From an uncultured Eubacteriales bacterium (GTDB lineage: Bacteria; Bacillota; Clostridia; Lachnospirales; Lachnospiraceae), in the NCBI GenBank assembly GCA_949292785.1, contig CASFBK010000005.1:124001-188000 (forward strand): a stretch of 64,000 bases of DNA, given 5' to 3'. The notes beneath the pieces were generated by a model, which did not search any database, was not told the DNA's origin, and was given only the letters and a program-made list of their open reading frames with translations. Position numbers and translations under genes: made by a program. Positions 16,119 to 24,991 of this stretch are shown here, piece after piece. The first letter of the stretch is position 1; the number at the start of each line of letters is the position of its first letter.

Positions 16119-16323
16119 CAAAATAAAACAGTTCTTCAAATTTTTTATCCAGAGCAATGCACAATATTAATGCTAACTTAGCCGTGGGATTAAATTGTCC
16201 TGTTTCGATAGAGCTAATGGTATTCCTGGAAACACCCACCATTTCTGCTAATTGTGCCTGAGATAATTTCTTTTCCGCTCGTGCTTTCTTCAAATTATTT
16301 CTTAATATCAACTTATCTTCCAT
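16114..16323 (-). CDS. XRE-family regulator of the DUF6442 pair
   Basis: 69 residues that are almost only a helix-turn-helix: LKKARAEKKLSQAQLAEMVG, then VSRNTISSIETGQFNPTAKL and the short tail KKFEELFYFD. This compact XRE type is usually encoded next to a small membrane protein, as here (five bases after it). It most likely binds the three CAAGTTTTCTT sites that overlap the operon promoter and represses its own operon. Confidence 0.92.
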   Translation of the reverse strand: MEDKLILRNNLKKARAEKKLSQAQLAEMVGVSRNTISSIETGQFNPTAKLALILCIALDKKFEELFYFD

Positions 16324-16327
16324 ACAT

Positions 16328-16633
16328 TTAATGTCCCATACAAAATCTAATTAACGCAAAAATCCCCATTCCAAAGGTGATAACCCCAAACAACAGGCAT
16401 GTTCTGTCTTTCGTTTTCACAAAGCGGTATAACTGCCCTACGCATACAGATGCACATACCGTCGCACACAAGTCCATCATTGGCAATCCTTTTTCTGCCC
16501 GAAGCTCTGCAAAAACAGCAGCTACTACAACCATCGTTAAATAGGTCCATTTCAGTGACTTATCCCTGACTTGAATCTCCCGTTCATCCATATTCTCATT
16601 TTGCGCTTTTTTTAATATTTCTTCTTTATTCAT
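16328..16633 (-). CDS. DUF6442-like small membrane protein
   Basis: 101 residues from ATG 16633, chosen because GGAGGG lies seven bases upstream; an extended frame would run through the promoter. The N-terminal MNKEEILKKAQNENMDEREI is charged and helical, followed by about three hydrophobic spans (residues 34-50, 60-75, 82-100). The layout and the XRE partner match proteins I recall as DUF6442. Function unknown; pairs of this kind are common in Firmicutes and may sense membrane or envelope state. Confidence 0.8.
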   Translation of the reverse strand: MNKEEILKKAQNENMDEREIQVRDKSLKWTYLTMVVVAAVFAELRAEKGLPMMDLCATVCASVCVGQLYRFVKTKDRTCLLFGVITFGMGIFALIRFCMGH

Positions 16634-16656
16634 TCTATCGCCCTCCACATAATATG

Positions 16657-16729
16657 TTGACAAGTTTTCTTTGCATCTTAATATAGCATAGCCAAGTTTT
16701 CTTGTCAATCATTTTGACAAGTTTTCTTT
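16657..16729 (-). promoter_or_regulatory. XRE/DUF6442 promoter with three operator repeats
   Basis: On the minus strand TTGACA (16703-16708), 17 bp, TATATT (16680-16685) is a strong promoter. The -35 is part of a CAAGTTTTCTTG palindrome (16693-16708 on the plus strand), and TTGACAAGTTTTCTTT occurs as direct copies on both sides (16657-16672, 16714-16729). Three near-identical sites spaced about 20-36 bp suggest cooperative autorepression by the XRE protein. Confidence 0.78.
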
Positions 16730-16793
16730 ACACCCCAAAACTAAAATCAATATCCATATTAGAGCCTATTATCTTTTTTATTTTACTATTCAT

Positions 16794-18086
16794 CTACTTT
16801 TCCTCCAGAGTGCGTATTTTTTGATTATTATATAAACACAACGTGATAATAATACCAATCAATCCTGCCAACACAAAAATCAACCCAATTCCGGAACCGG
16901 CTCCATTCCCAACCACTTTAGAACATACGGTTTGTAAGGTTCCCTGCTGTTTCATAAATGGTTCAAAAACATAATCTGCCAGAATCGCACCTGACATATA
17001 TCCGATGGGCGCCAGAATCTGTGTAATCATTCCCTGCATGGAAAACATTCGCCCCTGCATTTGAAGCGGAACCTTTTCTCTTAAAATGGCAGTCTGAAAG
17101 GTTCCATAAATAGGCGAACCGAAGCATCCAAAGAATGCAACGATGCACCACCAGTAGATACTTCTTCCCATTCCAAAAAGCATAATTCCCAATAAGCACA
17201 TAAAACTGCCAAGAAACATGATGGAAACCTTTTTCTTTGGCTGCTTTTTGAGCGTTAACAGTAAACTTGCCGCAACGCAACCAGCCGCCATGAAAACTGA
17301 TACGATTCCCACTGTCATTTCATTGTTTCCCGTTCTCGCCAACAACAACGGGGAATACATACCATCGAATGAGATTGCTCCTACAAGCTCCAGCACACTA
17401 TATGCCGCTAATAATAACAGAATCGCATTTTGCGTTTTCAGATACTGAACGCCCTCTCGGATGTCTTTTCGCAAGGTATGTAATGAAGTCTTTTCTGTGG
17501 GAGCTACCACTTCCGGAATTTTTACCCACAACAAAAGTGTTGTAAATGCAAACAAAAACGTACCTAAATCACTGGCTAAAACAAGACCTAATCCACCCAT
17601 ACTTAAAAAAGCTGCCGCCAAAATCGGATTAAGCATCCCCACAATGGAACCTGCCACCGATTGTATTCCACCAACACGCACATAATCCTCTTTTTCAATC
17701 AGCAAGGAAACCGCCACTTGTGATGCCGGTCCCTGGAAAGCATTCATAAAGCCATTTACCATATTGATGATACACAAAATCCATAACTGCAAATTGTCGG
17801 TAAAAAAACATAACAGGATAATAAGAGAGCCCACTGCCGCGACGGTATCACATACCAGCATGACCTTTTTCTTACTTGCCTTATCTGCAACCGCACCACC
17901 CAGCAGGCTTACAATCAAATACGGAACCGTACTGCATATGGCAAGCAGGGATGAAGCCATAACTTCGCCTTTTTGTGTATACGCCCAGATAACAAGAGAA
18001 AAACCGGTCATAGACGAGCCTAATTGTGAAATTGTCTGTCCTATCAATAACAAGAAAAAATTATGCAGCTTCTTTTGTCTGTTCAT
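16794..18086 (-). CDS. MFS exporter (Mef-like drug efflux type)
   Basis: 430 residues, about twelve membrane spans. The N-terminal FFLLLIGQTISQLGSSMTGF and the loop GGAVADKASKKKVMLVCDTV (motif A region) are typical of the MFS_3 branch that includes macrolide efflux Mef proteins. Such proteins use the proton gradient to export drugs or other small molecules. It is preceded by a PPOX-fold protein and a CAT-like gene in the same direction, which hints at a detoxification cluster. Substrate not determinable. Confidence 0.88.
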   Translation of the reverse strand: MNRQKKLHNFFLLLIGQTISQLGSSMTGFSLVIWAYTQKGEVMASSLLAICSTVPYLIVSLLGGAVADKASKKKVMLVCDTVAAVGSLIILLCFFTDNLQLWILCIINMVNGFMNAFQGPASQVAVSLLIEKEDYVRVGGIQSVAGSIVGMLNPILAAAFLSMGGLGLVLASDLGTFLFAFTTLLLWVKIPEVVAPTEKTSLHTLRKDIREGVQYLKTQNAILLLLAAYSVLELVGAISFDGMYSPLLLARTGNNEMTVGIVSVFMAAGCVAASLLLTLKKQPKKKVSIMFLGSFMCLLGIMLFGMGRSIYWWCIVAFFGCFGSPIYGTFQTAILREKVPLQMQGRMFSMQGMITQILAPIGYMSGAILADYVFEPFMKQQGTLQTVCSKVVGNGAGSGIGLIFVLAGLIGIIITLCLYNNQKIRTLEEK

Positions 18087-18105
18087 GGTATTACCTCAAC
18101 ATCTT

Positions 18106-18199
18106 ATTTGCAAAGCATATAATCCGAATTTGAATACTGCGCCGCAATCTTTTTTGCAACGTCCATAAACTTATTTCCAATACTATTTCCGCGTAACGT
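18106..18199 (-). pseudogene. Coding scrap in frame after the PPOX stop
   Basis: Immediately after the TGA of the PPOX-like gene the same frame stays open for 31 codons and reads like protein (GNSIGNKFMDVAKKIAAQYS, ending NSDYMLCK). It has no start of its own. It is either the tail of a lost gene or a former extension of the PPOX gene cut off by a stop mutation. Confidence 0.35.
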
Positions 18200-18628
18200 T
18201 CAATTTATAAAGTCGATATTGTAACAGTTCCCATTTGAGAACAGCACACCATCGGTTAATTCAACACAAAGAATACATGTATTTTCATCATCAAAATTAT
18301 TATGTCCGTTATCAATCCACGCTGCAAATGCATTTCTTAGTTTCGCAGCAATTTTTGAATTTTCACTTTTCCCGAAATATCCTAAATTTTTCCCTTTGCC
18401 ATGCGCCGTAAACCACTCACCGGAAATAGCTACAACAGGATTTTTCTCAATCTGTTTCATCTTATTAGAAATACCATATGTAATGATGTAAAAAGCTCCA
18501 TCCTCATAAAATGCATTTACGTTACGTACATATGGAATATCATTATCTATTGTAGCTAATGCAATAATATTGTCCTTTCCAAAACGCTCCTTCATGATAT
18601 CCGCTGTTTTTTGTGTTAATTTTTCCAT
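18200..18628 (-). CDS. Pyridoxamine 5'-phosphate oxidase-fold protein
   Basis: 142 residues from ATG 18628 (AAGGAG eight bases upstream). The split-barrel flavin-binding fold is seen in NIIALATIDNDIPYVRNVNA and FYIITYGISNKMKQIEKNPVVAI. The central SGEWFTAHGKGKNLGYFGK is typical of small Firmicute PPOX-like proteins. Members bind FMN, F420 or haem and reduce or bind small molecules; true PNPOx activity is unlikely. It follows the CAT-like gene by 36 bases. Confidence 0.85.
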   Translation of the reverse strand: MEKLTQKTADIMKERFGKDNIIALATIDNDIPYVRNVNAFYEDGAFYIITYGISNKMKQIEKNPVVAISGEWFTAHGKGKNLGYFGKSENSKIAAKLRNAFAAWIDNGHNNFDDENTCILCVELTDGVLFSNGNCYNIDFIN

Positions 18629-18664
18629 CGTGCTTCTCCTTAATATATACATCTGCAAATCTGT

Positions 18665-19285
18665 CTATATCTTCAAATTATAAATTTCTGTTTGCAGGTT
18701 CCCCAAAAATCTACCCGCATGGGCACCATCCATCTGCGTGTGATGAAATTGAAAAGATACGGTTAATGTATTTTTGAACATTTTTCTCTTATATCTCCCC
18801 CAAATCATAAACGGATTATTAAAAATACCACTGTTCATGCCCACGACTCCATCAATTTCCACATTTGTAATAGCCGAAGTACCGATAACCATGCTATCTG
18901 TTAAATCCCTATTTTCACATGTTTTCGCAACTTGCGCTGTATACTTCAAATACTCATGATTAAACAGCATTAAATCCCCATTATAGAGAATATCACAGGA
19001 GCTTACCTCTCCATCTTTGTTCTTTACAATCGTATTGACGGCAAGCGTGTCATACTGTATCAGCTTATTGCCAACAGGCAGAATATAAAACTCATCTATG
19101 TCCACGGCCGCTTTTCCAATACAATAATCAAGCAGCATATTGAATTTTAATTTTTTCTTCTTACTTATTCTTACAAGCGGAGTCACATCCAACGTCTTAA
19201 AAAATGTCACCATTGGATTTGGCGCATTCATCCACAATTCAAAAGCCATTGCACGCTTTGTCTGCTTTGGGTCAATTTCTTTCAT
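18665..19285 (-). CDS. Chloramphenicol acetyltransferase-like (CatA fold)
   Basis: 206 residues from ATG 19285, seven bases after GGAGGA. The catalytic motif FQFHHTQMDGAHAGRFL preserves the HHxxxDG signature, with the active histidine near residue 185, and SFQFHH is in the usual place. Length is slightly under the 213-220 of classical CatA enzymes, and the fold is otherwise complete (MNSGIFNNPFMIWGRY). It may acetylate chloramphenicol or another hydroxylated acceptor; many chromosomal homologues confer no resistance. Its promoter is at 19467-19495. Confidence 0.88.
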   Translation of the reverse strand: MKEIDPKQTKRAMAFELWMNAPNPMVTFFKTLDVTPLVRISKKKKLKFNMLLDYCIGKAAVDIDEFYILPVGNKLIQYDTLAVNTIVKNKDGEVSSCDILYNGDLMLFNHEYLKYTAQVAKTCENRDLTDSMVIGTSAITNVEIDGVVGMNSGIFNNPFMIWGRYKRKMFKNTLTVSFQFHHTQMDGAHAGRFLGNLQTEIYNLKI

Positions 19286-19466
19286 CGTCTTTTCCTCCAA
19301 AAATGAATATATTTGTGGGCGCTGAATACTTAAAAACAAGGAAAACAGTCTGTCAGATAGGGATTTTGTTTCATTACTTTTTCTTGAGCTTCATATTTAT
19401 ATTTTTTCTATCCGCAATCTTTTGGCATAACCCCCTTAAATTTTCACCGTCTAATACCTTTTTATA

Positions 19467-19495
19467 ATTATACATATATTGAGGTGGGTTTTCAA
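19467..19495 (-). promoter_or_regulatory. Promoter of the CAT-like operon
   Basis: TTGAAA (19490-19495), 17 bp, TATAAT (19467-19472) on the minus strand. About 180 bases of leader separate it from the CAT start; I see no clear stalling peptide of the cat type, only two tiny frames with poor ribosome sites. Confidence 0.65.
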
Positions 19496-19499
19496 TGAT

Positions 19500-19803
19500 A
19501 GAAACGGAATATGGTAGGCACAACCTCAATTCCGTTTTCTCTACACCTACTTTGTACGCTTTTGCACTAAGATGCACTAAGTTCGAAAACACCTCACTAA
19601 GCGCTCAATGTGTCAGTTCGGGCTGGCGCACTATGAGGAAATGATTTACTCCGCAGGACTCCCCACTTACGCGTGGAGCGGGCTTTCTCCCTTCCAAAAT
19701 AAAAGAAGATAGCTTTCAGAAAGTAAACTTTCCGACATCCACACTTCCGCAGTGCAACCTCGATTCCGCTTCGCTCCATCTCGTTTCGGGCTGGCGCCCT
19801 ACC
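19500..19803. repeat. Tandem intergenic repeats downstream of carB
   Basis: This 300-base gap has no credible gene. On the minus strand it contains, in order, GGGCGCCAGCCC, ATGGAGCGAAGCGGAATCGA and GGTTGCACTGCGG (19751-19803), then a decayed terminator-like GGAAAGTTTACTTTC copy (about 19700-19735), then a degenerate CGGAATTGAGGTTGTGCC copy (about 19515-19545). The first block is related to the repeats at 27401-27553. It looks like duplicated terminator-plus-tail modules. Confidence 0.65.
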
Positions 19804-19864
19804 GAAAAAGAAAAAATCAGCTTCTGGAAAGTAAACTTTCCGAAAGCTGATTTTTTCTTTTTCT
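19804..19864 (-). terminator. carAB terminator
   Basis: A very long stem: AAAAAGAAAAAATCAGCTT on one arm and AAGCTGATTTTTTCTTTTT on the other, with an inner GGAAAGT/ACTTTCC hairpin. It ends the carAB transcript 16 bases after the carB stop. Confidence 0.88.
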
Positions 19865-19879
19865 GCACTGCTTATAGCT

Positions 19880-22800
19880 TTAAATATTTTTAACCTTTGC
19901 AATATCTATCAAGTTGAGTTCGCTATTCTCACTAGCATGTTCTAAGCTTCGTGCCAGTGCGTTTGCGGTATCCATTGCAGTGATACAGTAAACGCCTGTC
20001 TCGATAGCATTTCTACGGATTAAGAAGCCGTCTCTTGTCTTATCACGACCCTGGGTTGGGGTGTCGATTACAAGGTCTATCTTATGTCCGAGAATCAAGT
20101 CCATAACGTTTGGAGATTCCTGAGAAATCTTATTGATTCTCAAAGCATCTACCCCATGCTCCTGCAGGTATTTTGCAGTACTTCTGGTTGCATATATCTT
20201 ATAACCAAGTTTTTCAAAACGCTTTGCCACGCTTACGGCTTCCGGCTTGTCTGCGTCTTTTACCGTCATAATCATCTGCTTATACTTTGGAAGCTGTACG
20301 CCTGCACCCAAAAATGCCTTATACAGTGCTTCATCAAAGCTCTTACCGATACCGAGGCACTCTCCGGTGGACTTCATTTCCGGTCCAAGGCTGATTTCTG
20401 CACCGCGCAGCTTCTCGAAGGAGAATACCGGCATCTTGATTGCAATATAATCTGCCTCCGGTGCAAGTCCGGTTGGGTAGCCCATGCCCTTTAAGGTGTT
20501 TCCAATAATTACCTTGGTTGCAAGGTCTACAATCGGGATTCCGGTTACCTTACTGATATATGGCACAGTTCTGGAGGAACGTGGATTTACCTCGATAACA
20601 TACACTTCTTCGTCCATGGCAATGAACTGAATGTTAATCAAACCAATGACATGAAGTGCTTTTGCCAGTCTTCCGGTGTAATCTACGATGGTGTCCTTTA
20701 CCTTCTGGCTAATGGTCGGCGCCGGATATACGGAAATACTGTCTCCGGAATGAACTCCAGTACGCTCGATATGTTCCATGATACCCGGAATCAGAATGTC
20801 CTCGCCATCACATACCGCATCTACTTCGATTTCTTTTCCCTGTAAATATTTGTCTACCAAAATCGGGTGGTCCTGCGCAATCCGATTGATGATTTCCATA
20901 AATTCTTCGATTTCCTGGTCGGAATATGCAATCTGCATTCCCTGTCCGCCTAATACATAGGAAGGACGAACCAGTACCGGGTAGCCTAAACGATTTGCAA
21001 CCGTCTTTGCTTCTTCTGCGGTAAATACCGTTCCGCCGGCTGCTCTTGGAATCTCGGTCTGCTCTAATATTTTATCAAATAATTCACGGTCTTCTGCCGC
21101 GTCTACATCTTCTGCCTTGGTTCCTAAAATCGGAACGCCCATTTTCATCAGGCTTTCCGTGAGCTTGATAGCGGTCTGTCCACCGAACTGTACTACTGCT
21201 CCGTCCGGTTTTTCCAGACGTACAATGCTTTCTACATCTTCCGGTGTCAGTGGCTCAAAGTACAGCTTATCCGCAATGTCAAAGTCAGTAGAAACGGTTT
21301 CCGGATTGTTATTTACAATAATTGTTTCGTAGCCTTCCTTGGAAAATGCCCAGGTACAGTGTACGGAACAGTAGTCAAATTCGATACCCTGTCCGATACG
21401 GATTGGTCCGGAACCAAGTACCAGAACCTTCTTTCTGTCATTTGTCTCAACTGCTTCGTTTTCACTGCCAAAGCAGGAATAGTAATATGGTGTCTCTGCC
21501 GCAAATTCTGCCGCACAGGTATCAACCATTTTATAAGCTGCGGTAATGCCGTTTGCATAACGCATATCGCGAATTTCCGTTTCTTCCTTTCCAGTGAGAC
21601 GTGCAATGACATTATCCGGAAACTCGATACGTTTTGCTTCTTTTAACAGCTCTACGGTAAGCTCCTCGCTTTGCAGTCGGTCTTCCATCTCCACCAGAAT
21701 AGCAATCTTATCAATGAACCAGTGGTCAATCATGGTAATCTCGTGAATCTCATCATAAGAGATTCCCTTACGAAGTGCTTCTGCAATCGCCCAGATTCTA
21801 CGGTCATCCACTACCTCTAACTGTTTTAACAGTTCTTCCTTAGAAAGTGCGCTAAAGTCATAGGACATCATGCAGTCCACATGCTGTTCCAGAGAACGGA
21901 TTGCCTTCATCAACGCGCCTTCAAAGTTGGTGCAGATACTCATAACCTCTCCGGTTGCTTTCATCTGAGTGGTCAAGGTACGTTTTGCAGTAATGAACTT
22001 ATCAAACGGAAGTCTCGGAATCTTCACAACGCAGTAATCAAGCATTGGCTCAAAGCTTGCGTATGTCTTTCCGGTAATGGCATTTTTAATTTCATCTAAT
22101 GTGTAGCCTAATGCAATTTTAGCTGCAACCTTTGCGATTGGATATCCGGTTGCCTTACTTGCTAATGCAGAAGAACGGCTTACACGCGGGTTTACTTCGA
22201 TAACACAATATTCAAAGCTGGTAGGGTGCAGCGCGTACTGTACGTTACAGCCACCGGTAATATTCAGTTCGGAAATAATGTTTAATGCGGAGGTACGCAG
22301 CATCTGGTATTCCTTATCACTTAAGGTCTGGGAAGGAGCTACTACGATACTGTCTCCGGTATGCACACCAACCGGGTCAATGTTTTCCATATTACATACG
22401 GTAATTACGTTTCCTGCTGCATCACGCATTACTTCGTATTCGATTTCTTTCCATCCGGCAATACAACGCTCAACCAAAACTTCACCTACACGGCTGAGAC
22501 GAAGTCCGTTGGTCAAAATGTCGATTAACTCGGTTTCGTTGTGAGCGATACCGCCGCCGCTTCCGCCTAAGGTATAGGCAGGTCTTAAAACCACCGGATA
22601 GCCGATAGTATTGGTAAATGCAATACCGTCTTCTACGTTATGCACAACAAGAGATGGCGCACATGGTTCGCCGATTTTTTCCATGGTGTCCTTAAATGCC
22701 TGACGGTCTTCTGCCTTGAAAATGGTCTCTGCTGTGGTACCAATCAGTTTTACACCATGCTTTTCTAAAAATCCGGATTCTGCTAACTCCATTCCAAGGT

Positions 22801-23089
22801 TCAGACCAGCCTGTCCACCTAAGGTCGGCAATACACTGTCCGGTTTTTCTTCTATAATAATCTGCTCTAATACTTTTGCAGTTAATGGCTCAATGTAAAC
22901 CTTATCTGCAATTTCCTTATCTGTCATAATAGTTGCAGGATTTGAATTTACCAGAACTACTTCTATGCCTTCTTCTTTCAAAGAACGACATGCCTGAGTT
23001 CCTGCATAGTCAAATTCTGCTGCCTGTCCGATAACAATAGGACCGGAACCGATTACTAATACTTTCTTGATATTTGGATTCTTTGGCAT
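19880..23089 (-). CDS. carB: Carbamoyl-phosphate synthase, large subunit
   Basis: 1069 residues, full length for CarB. It begins MPKNPNIKKVLVIGSGPIVI and has two homologous ATP-grasp synthetase halves; the second starts at KKVLVLGSGPIRIGQGIEFD near residue 555. Loop signatures NPRVSRSSALASKATGYPIA and NPRSSRTVPYISKVTGIPIV mark the two active sites. The last 140 residues form the MGS-like allosteric domain. It makes carbamoyl phosphate from bicarbonate, ammonia (channelled from CarA) and two ATP for pyrimidine and arginine synthesis. Its ATG overlaps the carA stop by one base, so the subunits are translationally coupled. Confidence 0.98.
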   Translation of the reverse strand: MPKNPNIKKVLVIGSGPIVIGQAAEFDYAGTQACRSLKEEGIEVVLVNSNPATIMTDKEIADKVYIEPLTAKVLEQIIIEEKPDSVLPTLGGQAGLNLGMELAESGFLEKHGVKLIGTTAETIFKAEDRQAFKDTMEKIGEPCAPSLVVHNVEDGIAFTNTIGYPVVLRPAYTLGGSGGGIAHNETELIDILTNGLRLSRVGEVLVERCIAGWKEIEYEVMRDAAGNVITVCNMENIDPVGVHTGDSIVVAPSQTLSDKEYQMLRTSALNIISELNITGGCNVQYALHPTSFEYCVIEVNPRVSRSSALASKATGYPIAKVAAKIALGYTLDEIKNAITGKTYASFEPMLDYCVVKIPRLPFDKFITAKRTLTTQMKATGEVMSICTNFEGALMKAIRSLEQHVDCMMSYDFSALSKEELLKQLEVVDDRRIWAIAEALRKGISYDEIHEITMIDHWFIDKIAILVEMEDRLQSEELTVELLKEAKRIEFPDNVIARLTGKEETEIRDMRYANGITAAYKMVDTCAAEFAAETPYYYSCFGSENEAVETNDRKKVLVLGSGPIRIGQGIEFDYCSVHCTWAFSKEGYETIIVNNNPETVSTDFDIADKLYFEPLTPEDVESIVRLEKPDGAVVQFGGQTAIKLTESLMKMGVPILGTKAEDVDAAEDRELFDKILEQTEIPRAAGGTVFTAEEAKTVANRLGYPVLVRPSYVLGGQGMQIAYSDQEIEEFMEIINRIAQDHPILVDKYLQGKEIEVDAVCDGEDILIPGIMEHIERTGVHSGDSISVYPAPTISQKVKDTIVDYTGRLAKALHVIGLINIQFIAMDEEVYVIEVNPRSSRTVPYISKVTGIPIVDLATKVIIGNTLKGMGYPTGLAPEADYIAIKMPVFSFEKLRGAEISLGPEMKSTGECLGIGKSFDEALYKAFLGAGVQLPKYKQMIMTVKDADKPEAVSVAKRFEKLGYKIYATRSTAKYLQEHGVDALRINKISQESPNVMDLILGHKIDLVIDTPTQGRDKTRDGFLIRRNAIETGVYCITAMDTANALARSLEHASENSELNLIDIAKVKNI

Positions 23090-24159
23090 TACTGGTTCCC
23101 TCCCATCATATTGATAAATCTGTCAAATAAGTAGCCGCTGTCCTGTGGTCCCGGACATGCCTCCGGATGGAACTGTACGGTAAAAATGTTCTTACCGGTA
23201 TATTTCAAACCTTCGTTGGTTCCGTCATTTACATTGATAAATGCAGGAACTGCAACTTTCGGGTCAAGATTGTCGGTATCTACCACATATCCGTGGTTCT
23301 GTGAAGAAATGTATACTCTTCCGGTCTCTAAATCCTTGACCGGATGGTTTCCACCGCGGTGTCCGTATTTCATCTTGTGGGTATCTGCTCCTGTTGCAAG
23401 TGCCATAAGCTGATGTCCTAAGCAGATTGCAAAAATCGGCACCTCTGAATCGTACAGCTTCTTAATTTCTTTAATGATTTCTGTACATTCCTTAGGGTCT
23501 CCAGGTCCGTTACTCAGCATGATTCCATCCGGATTGGATGCTAAAATCTCTTCTGCAGTGGTATGTGCCGGATAGATAGTCACTTCACAGCCACGCTCGT
23601 TTAAAGAATGGGCAATATTCTTCTTTGCACCAAAGTCCATCAGTGCAACTTTTTTTCCTTTTCCGTTAAGCTTTTCCGGTGTCTCACATGTCACCTTATC
23701 TACCACATTTCCTGTCGTATATTCCTTTAATTTGGGAATAATCTCATCTATATTATAGTTCTCATTAGTGGTAATCATGCCATTCATGGTTCCCTTTTCA
23801 CGGAGAATCTTGGTCAATGCTCTGGTATCGACCCCTGCGATTCCGGGAATGTCATGTTCTTTCAGGAAGTCCTGAATGGTTCCCTCACAACGGAAGTTAC
23901 TCGGCATTCTGGATAATTCTCTTACAATATATCCGTCTGGCCATGGCTTTGCAGATTCCATATCCGGTGTAATACCGTAATTTCCGATTAATGGATAAGT
24001 CATGACAACTGCCTGTCCGGCATAAGATGGGTCTGTTAATACCTCGAGATAACCCGTCATTGATGTGTTAAAAACGATTTCACTGATGATTTCCTTCGTA
24101 GAACCGATACTTGTACCTTCAAATACGGTTCCATCTTCCAGTATGAGAAATGCTTTCAT
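23089..24159 (-). CDS. carA: Carbamoyl-phosphate synthase, small (glutaminase) subunit
   Basis: 356 residues. The N-terminal CarA-specific domain starts MKAFLILEDGTVFEGTSIG. The class I glutamine amidotransferase domain has the nucleophile in FAICLGHQLMALA (Cys near residue 245) and the partner His-Glu in QFHPEACPGPQDSG. It releases ammonia from glutamine for CarB. The start follows a GGGCAAGG site. No other pyrimidine or arginine gene is adjacent. A long structured leader with a nine-T run lies upstream. Confidence 0.98.
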   Translation of the reverse strand: MKAFLILEDGTVFEGTSIGSTKEIISEIVFNTSMTGYLEVLTDPSYAGQAVVMTYPLIGNYGITPDMESAKPWPDGYIVRELSRMPSNFRCEGTIQDFLKEHDIPGIAGVDTRALTKILREKGTMNGMITTNENYNIDEIIPKLKEYTTGNVVDKVTCETPEKLNGKGKKVALMDFGAKKNIAHSLNERGCEVTIYPAHTTAEEILASNPDGIMLSNGPGDPKECTEIIKEIKKLYDSEVPIFAICLGHQLMALATGADTHKMKYGHRGGNHPVKDLETGRVYISSQNHGYVVDTDNLDPKVAVPAFINVNDGTNEGLKYTGKNIFTVQFHPEACPGPQDSGYLFDRFINMMGGNQ

Positions 24160-24194
24160 TTATTTACCTTGCCCTTTCTATTATGAATCTCTTG

Positions 24195-24335
24195 TTTACC
24201 TAATTTTTTACAAAAAAAAAGAGGGATTCTTTTTTTTCATAAGGGATTCCACACTCAGATTCCTCTGGGTGCATCTACTACACACAACTTCACCTGCACT
24301 TTCTTCAAATGCAGGTGTTTCTAACTGTGTGCCTA
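24195..24335 (-). promoter_or_regulatory. Structured leader of carAB, mechanism unknown
   Basis: The minus-strand leader holds a strong CACCTGCA/TGCAGGTG hairpin flanked by further pairing (ACACAGTT with AAGTTGTGTG), then an AGAGGAATCTGAG segment, and finally GAATCCCTC followed by nine T. The last part could pair AGAGG with CCTCT as a terminator, giving attenuation. I do not see a PyrR anti-terminator consensus or a T-box. Confidence 0.45.
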
Positions 24336-24415
24336 AATTGTAAAAATTTTAACATATAACGAACTTTTTTTCAACCTTTTTTCCAGCTTTTTTTCAGAAA
24401 CATTTTGGAAATATT

Positions 24416-24865
24416 TTATACCTTTTTATTAAAAACGGACGACTCCTTATTTTCCTCCATTTCAAAATACTGCTCCCTGTCATTGTGCGGAAACAGCATT
24501 TCCATATACAGACTTCCCAACAGATTCTTTACCTTCTCTGCCTTTACCTCCTGCACGGAAATCTCTTTCATTTCCATTTTTCTTAAATTTTCCAAAAGCA
24601 GCTCCATGTTCTCTTTTTTCAGAGGAACTTTCTCTCCTATGGGTATCTCCCTGCATTCTGCCGGAAGCTCCTTGGGCTTTTCCTCTGCCTTTTCTTCCTG
24701 ATGCATTAACTTTTTTGTTTCAGGAATGTTATACACAAGATTCTGACAGGTCTTGGCGAAACATTCCGGGTCATATTTTGACAAGAACGTCAAATCCTCC
24801 ATGGTCAGCGGTCGTTTATTATATATTTTGATATAAATATCTGCAAGACGTACGTTTTTTCCCAT
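24416..24865 (-). CDS. Hypothetical protein, Lachnospiraceae-type, helical
   Basis: 149 residues if translated from ATG 24865 (GGGGTGGG just upstream); an in-frame ATG at 24916 would add 17 residues. The N-terminal part (VRLADIYIKIYNKRPLTMED then LTFLSKYDPECFAKTC) reads like a small folded helical domain. The middle (residues about 55-80) is Lys/Glu/Pro-rich, and a charged C-terminal helix follows. No motif that I recognise and no membrane span. Position after carA leader and before the propeller gene gives no clue to function. Confidence 0.6.
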   Translation of the reverse strand: MGKNVRLADIYIKIYNKRPLTMEDLTFLSKYDPECFAKTCQNLVYNIPETKKLMHQEEKAEEKPKELPAECREIPIGEKVPLKKENMELLLENLRKMEMKEISVQEVKAEKVKNLLGSLYMEMLFPHNDREQYFEMEENKESSVFNKKV

Positions 24866-24991
24866 ATAGCCCACCCCTTCTATATCTATATTACGAACTA
24901 TGTCCGTAATTGCCATTCACCGTTCGTCATTCGTGCAAGAATATTGACTCTCTTGCGTTCATTACATCATAACATATTTCACGACTATTTT

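Noticed and set aside
13206-19339. Possible integrated mobile element carrying the accessory genes
   Set aside because: No integrase, transposase, att-like direct repeats or tRNA border could be found; only the region's accessory content suggests it.
19374-19592. 72-codon minus-strand frame ahead of the CAT-like gene
   Set aside because: It runs through the promoter and a repeat hairpin and has no ribosome site; better explained as control region.
19597-19902. 101-codon minus-strand frame downstream of carB
   Set aside because: It is read through the carB terminator and the intergenic repeats; the peptide contains the translated repeats and no domain.
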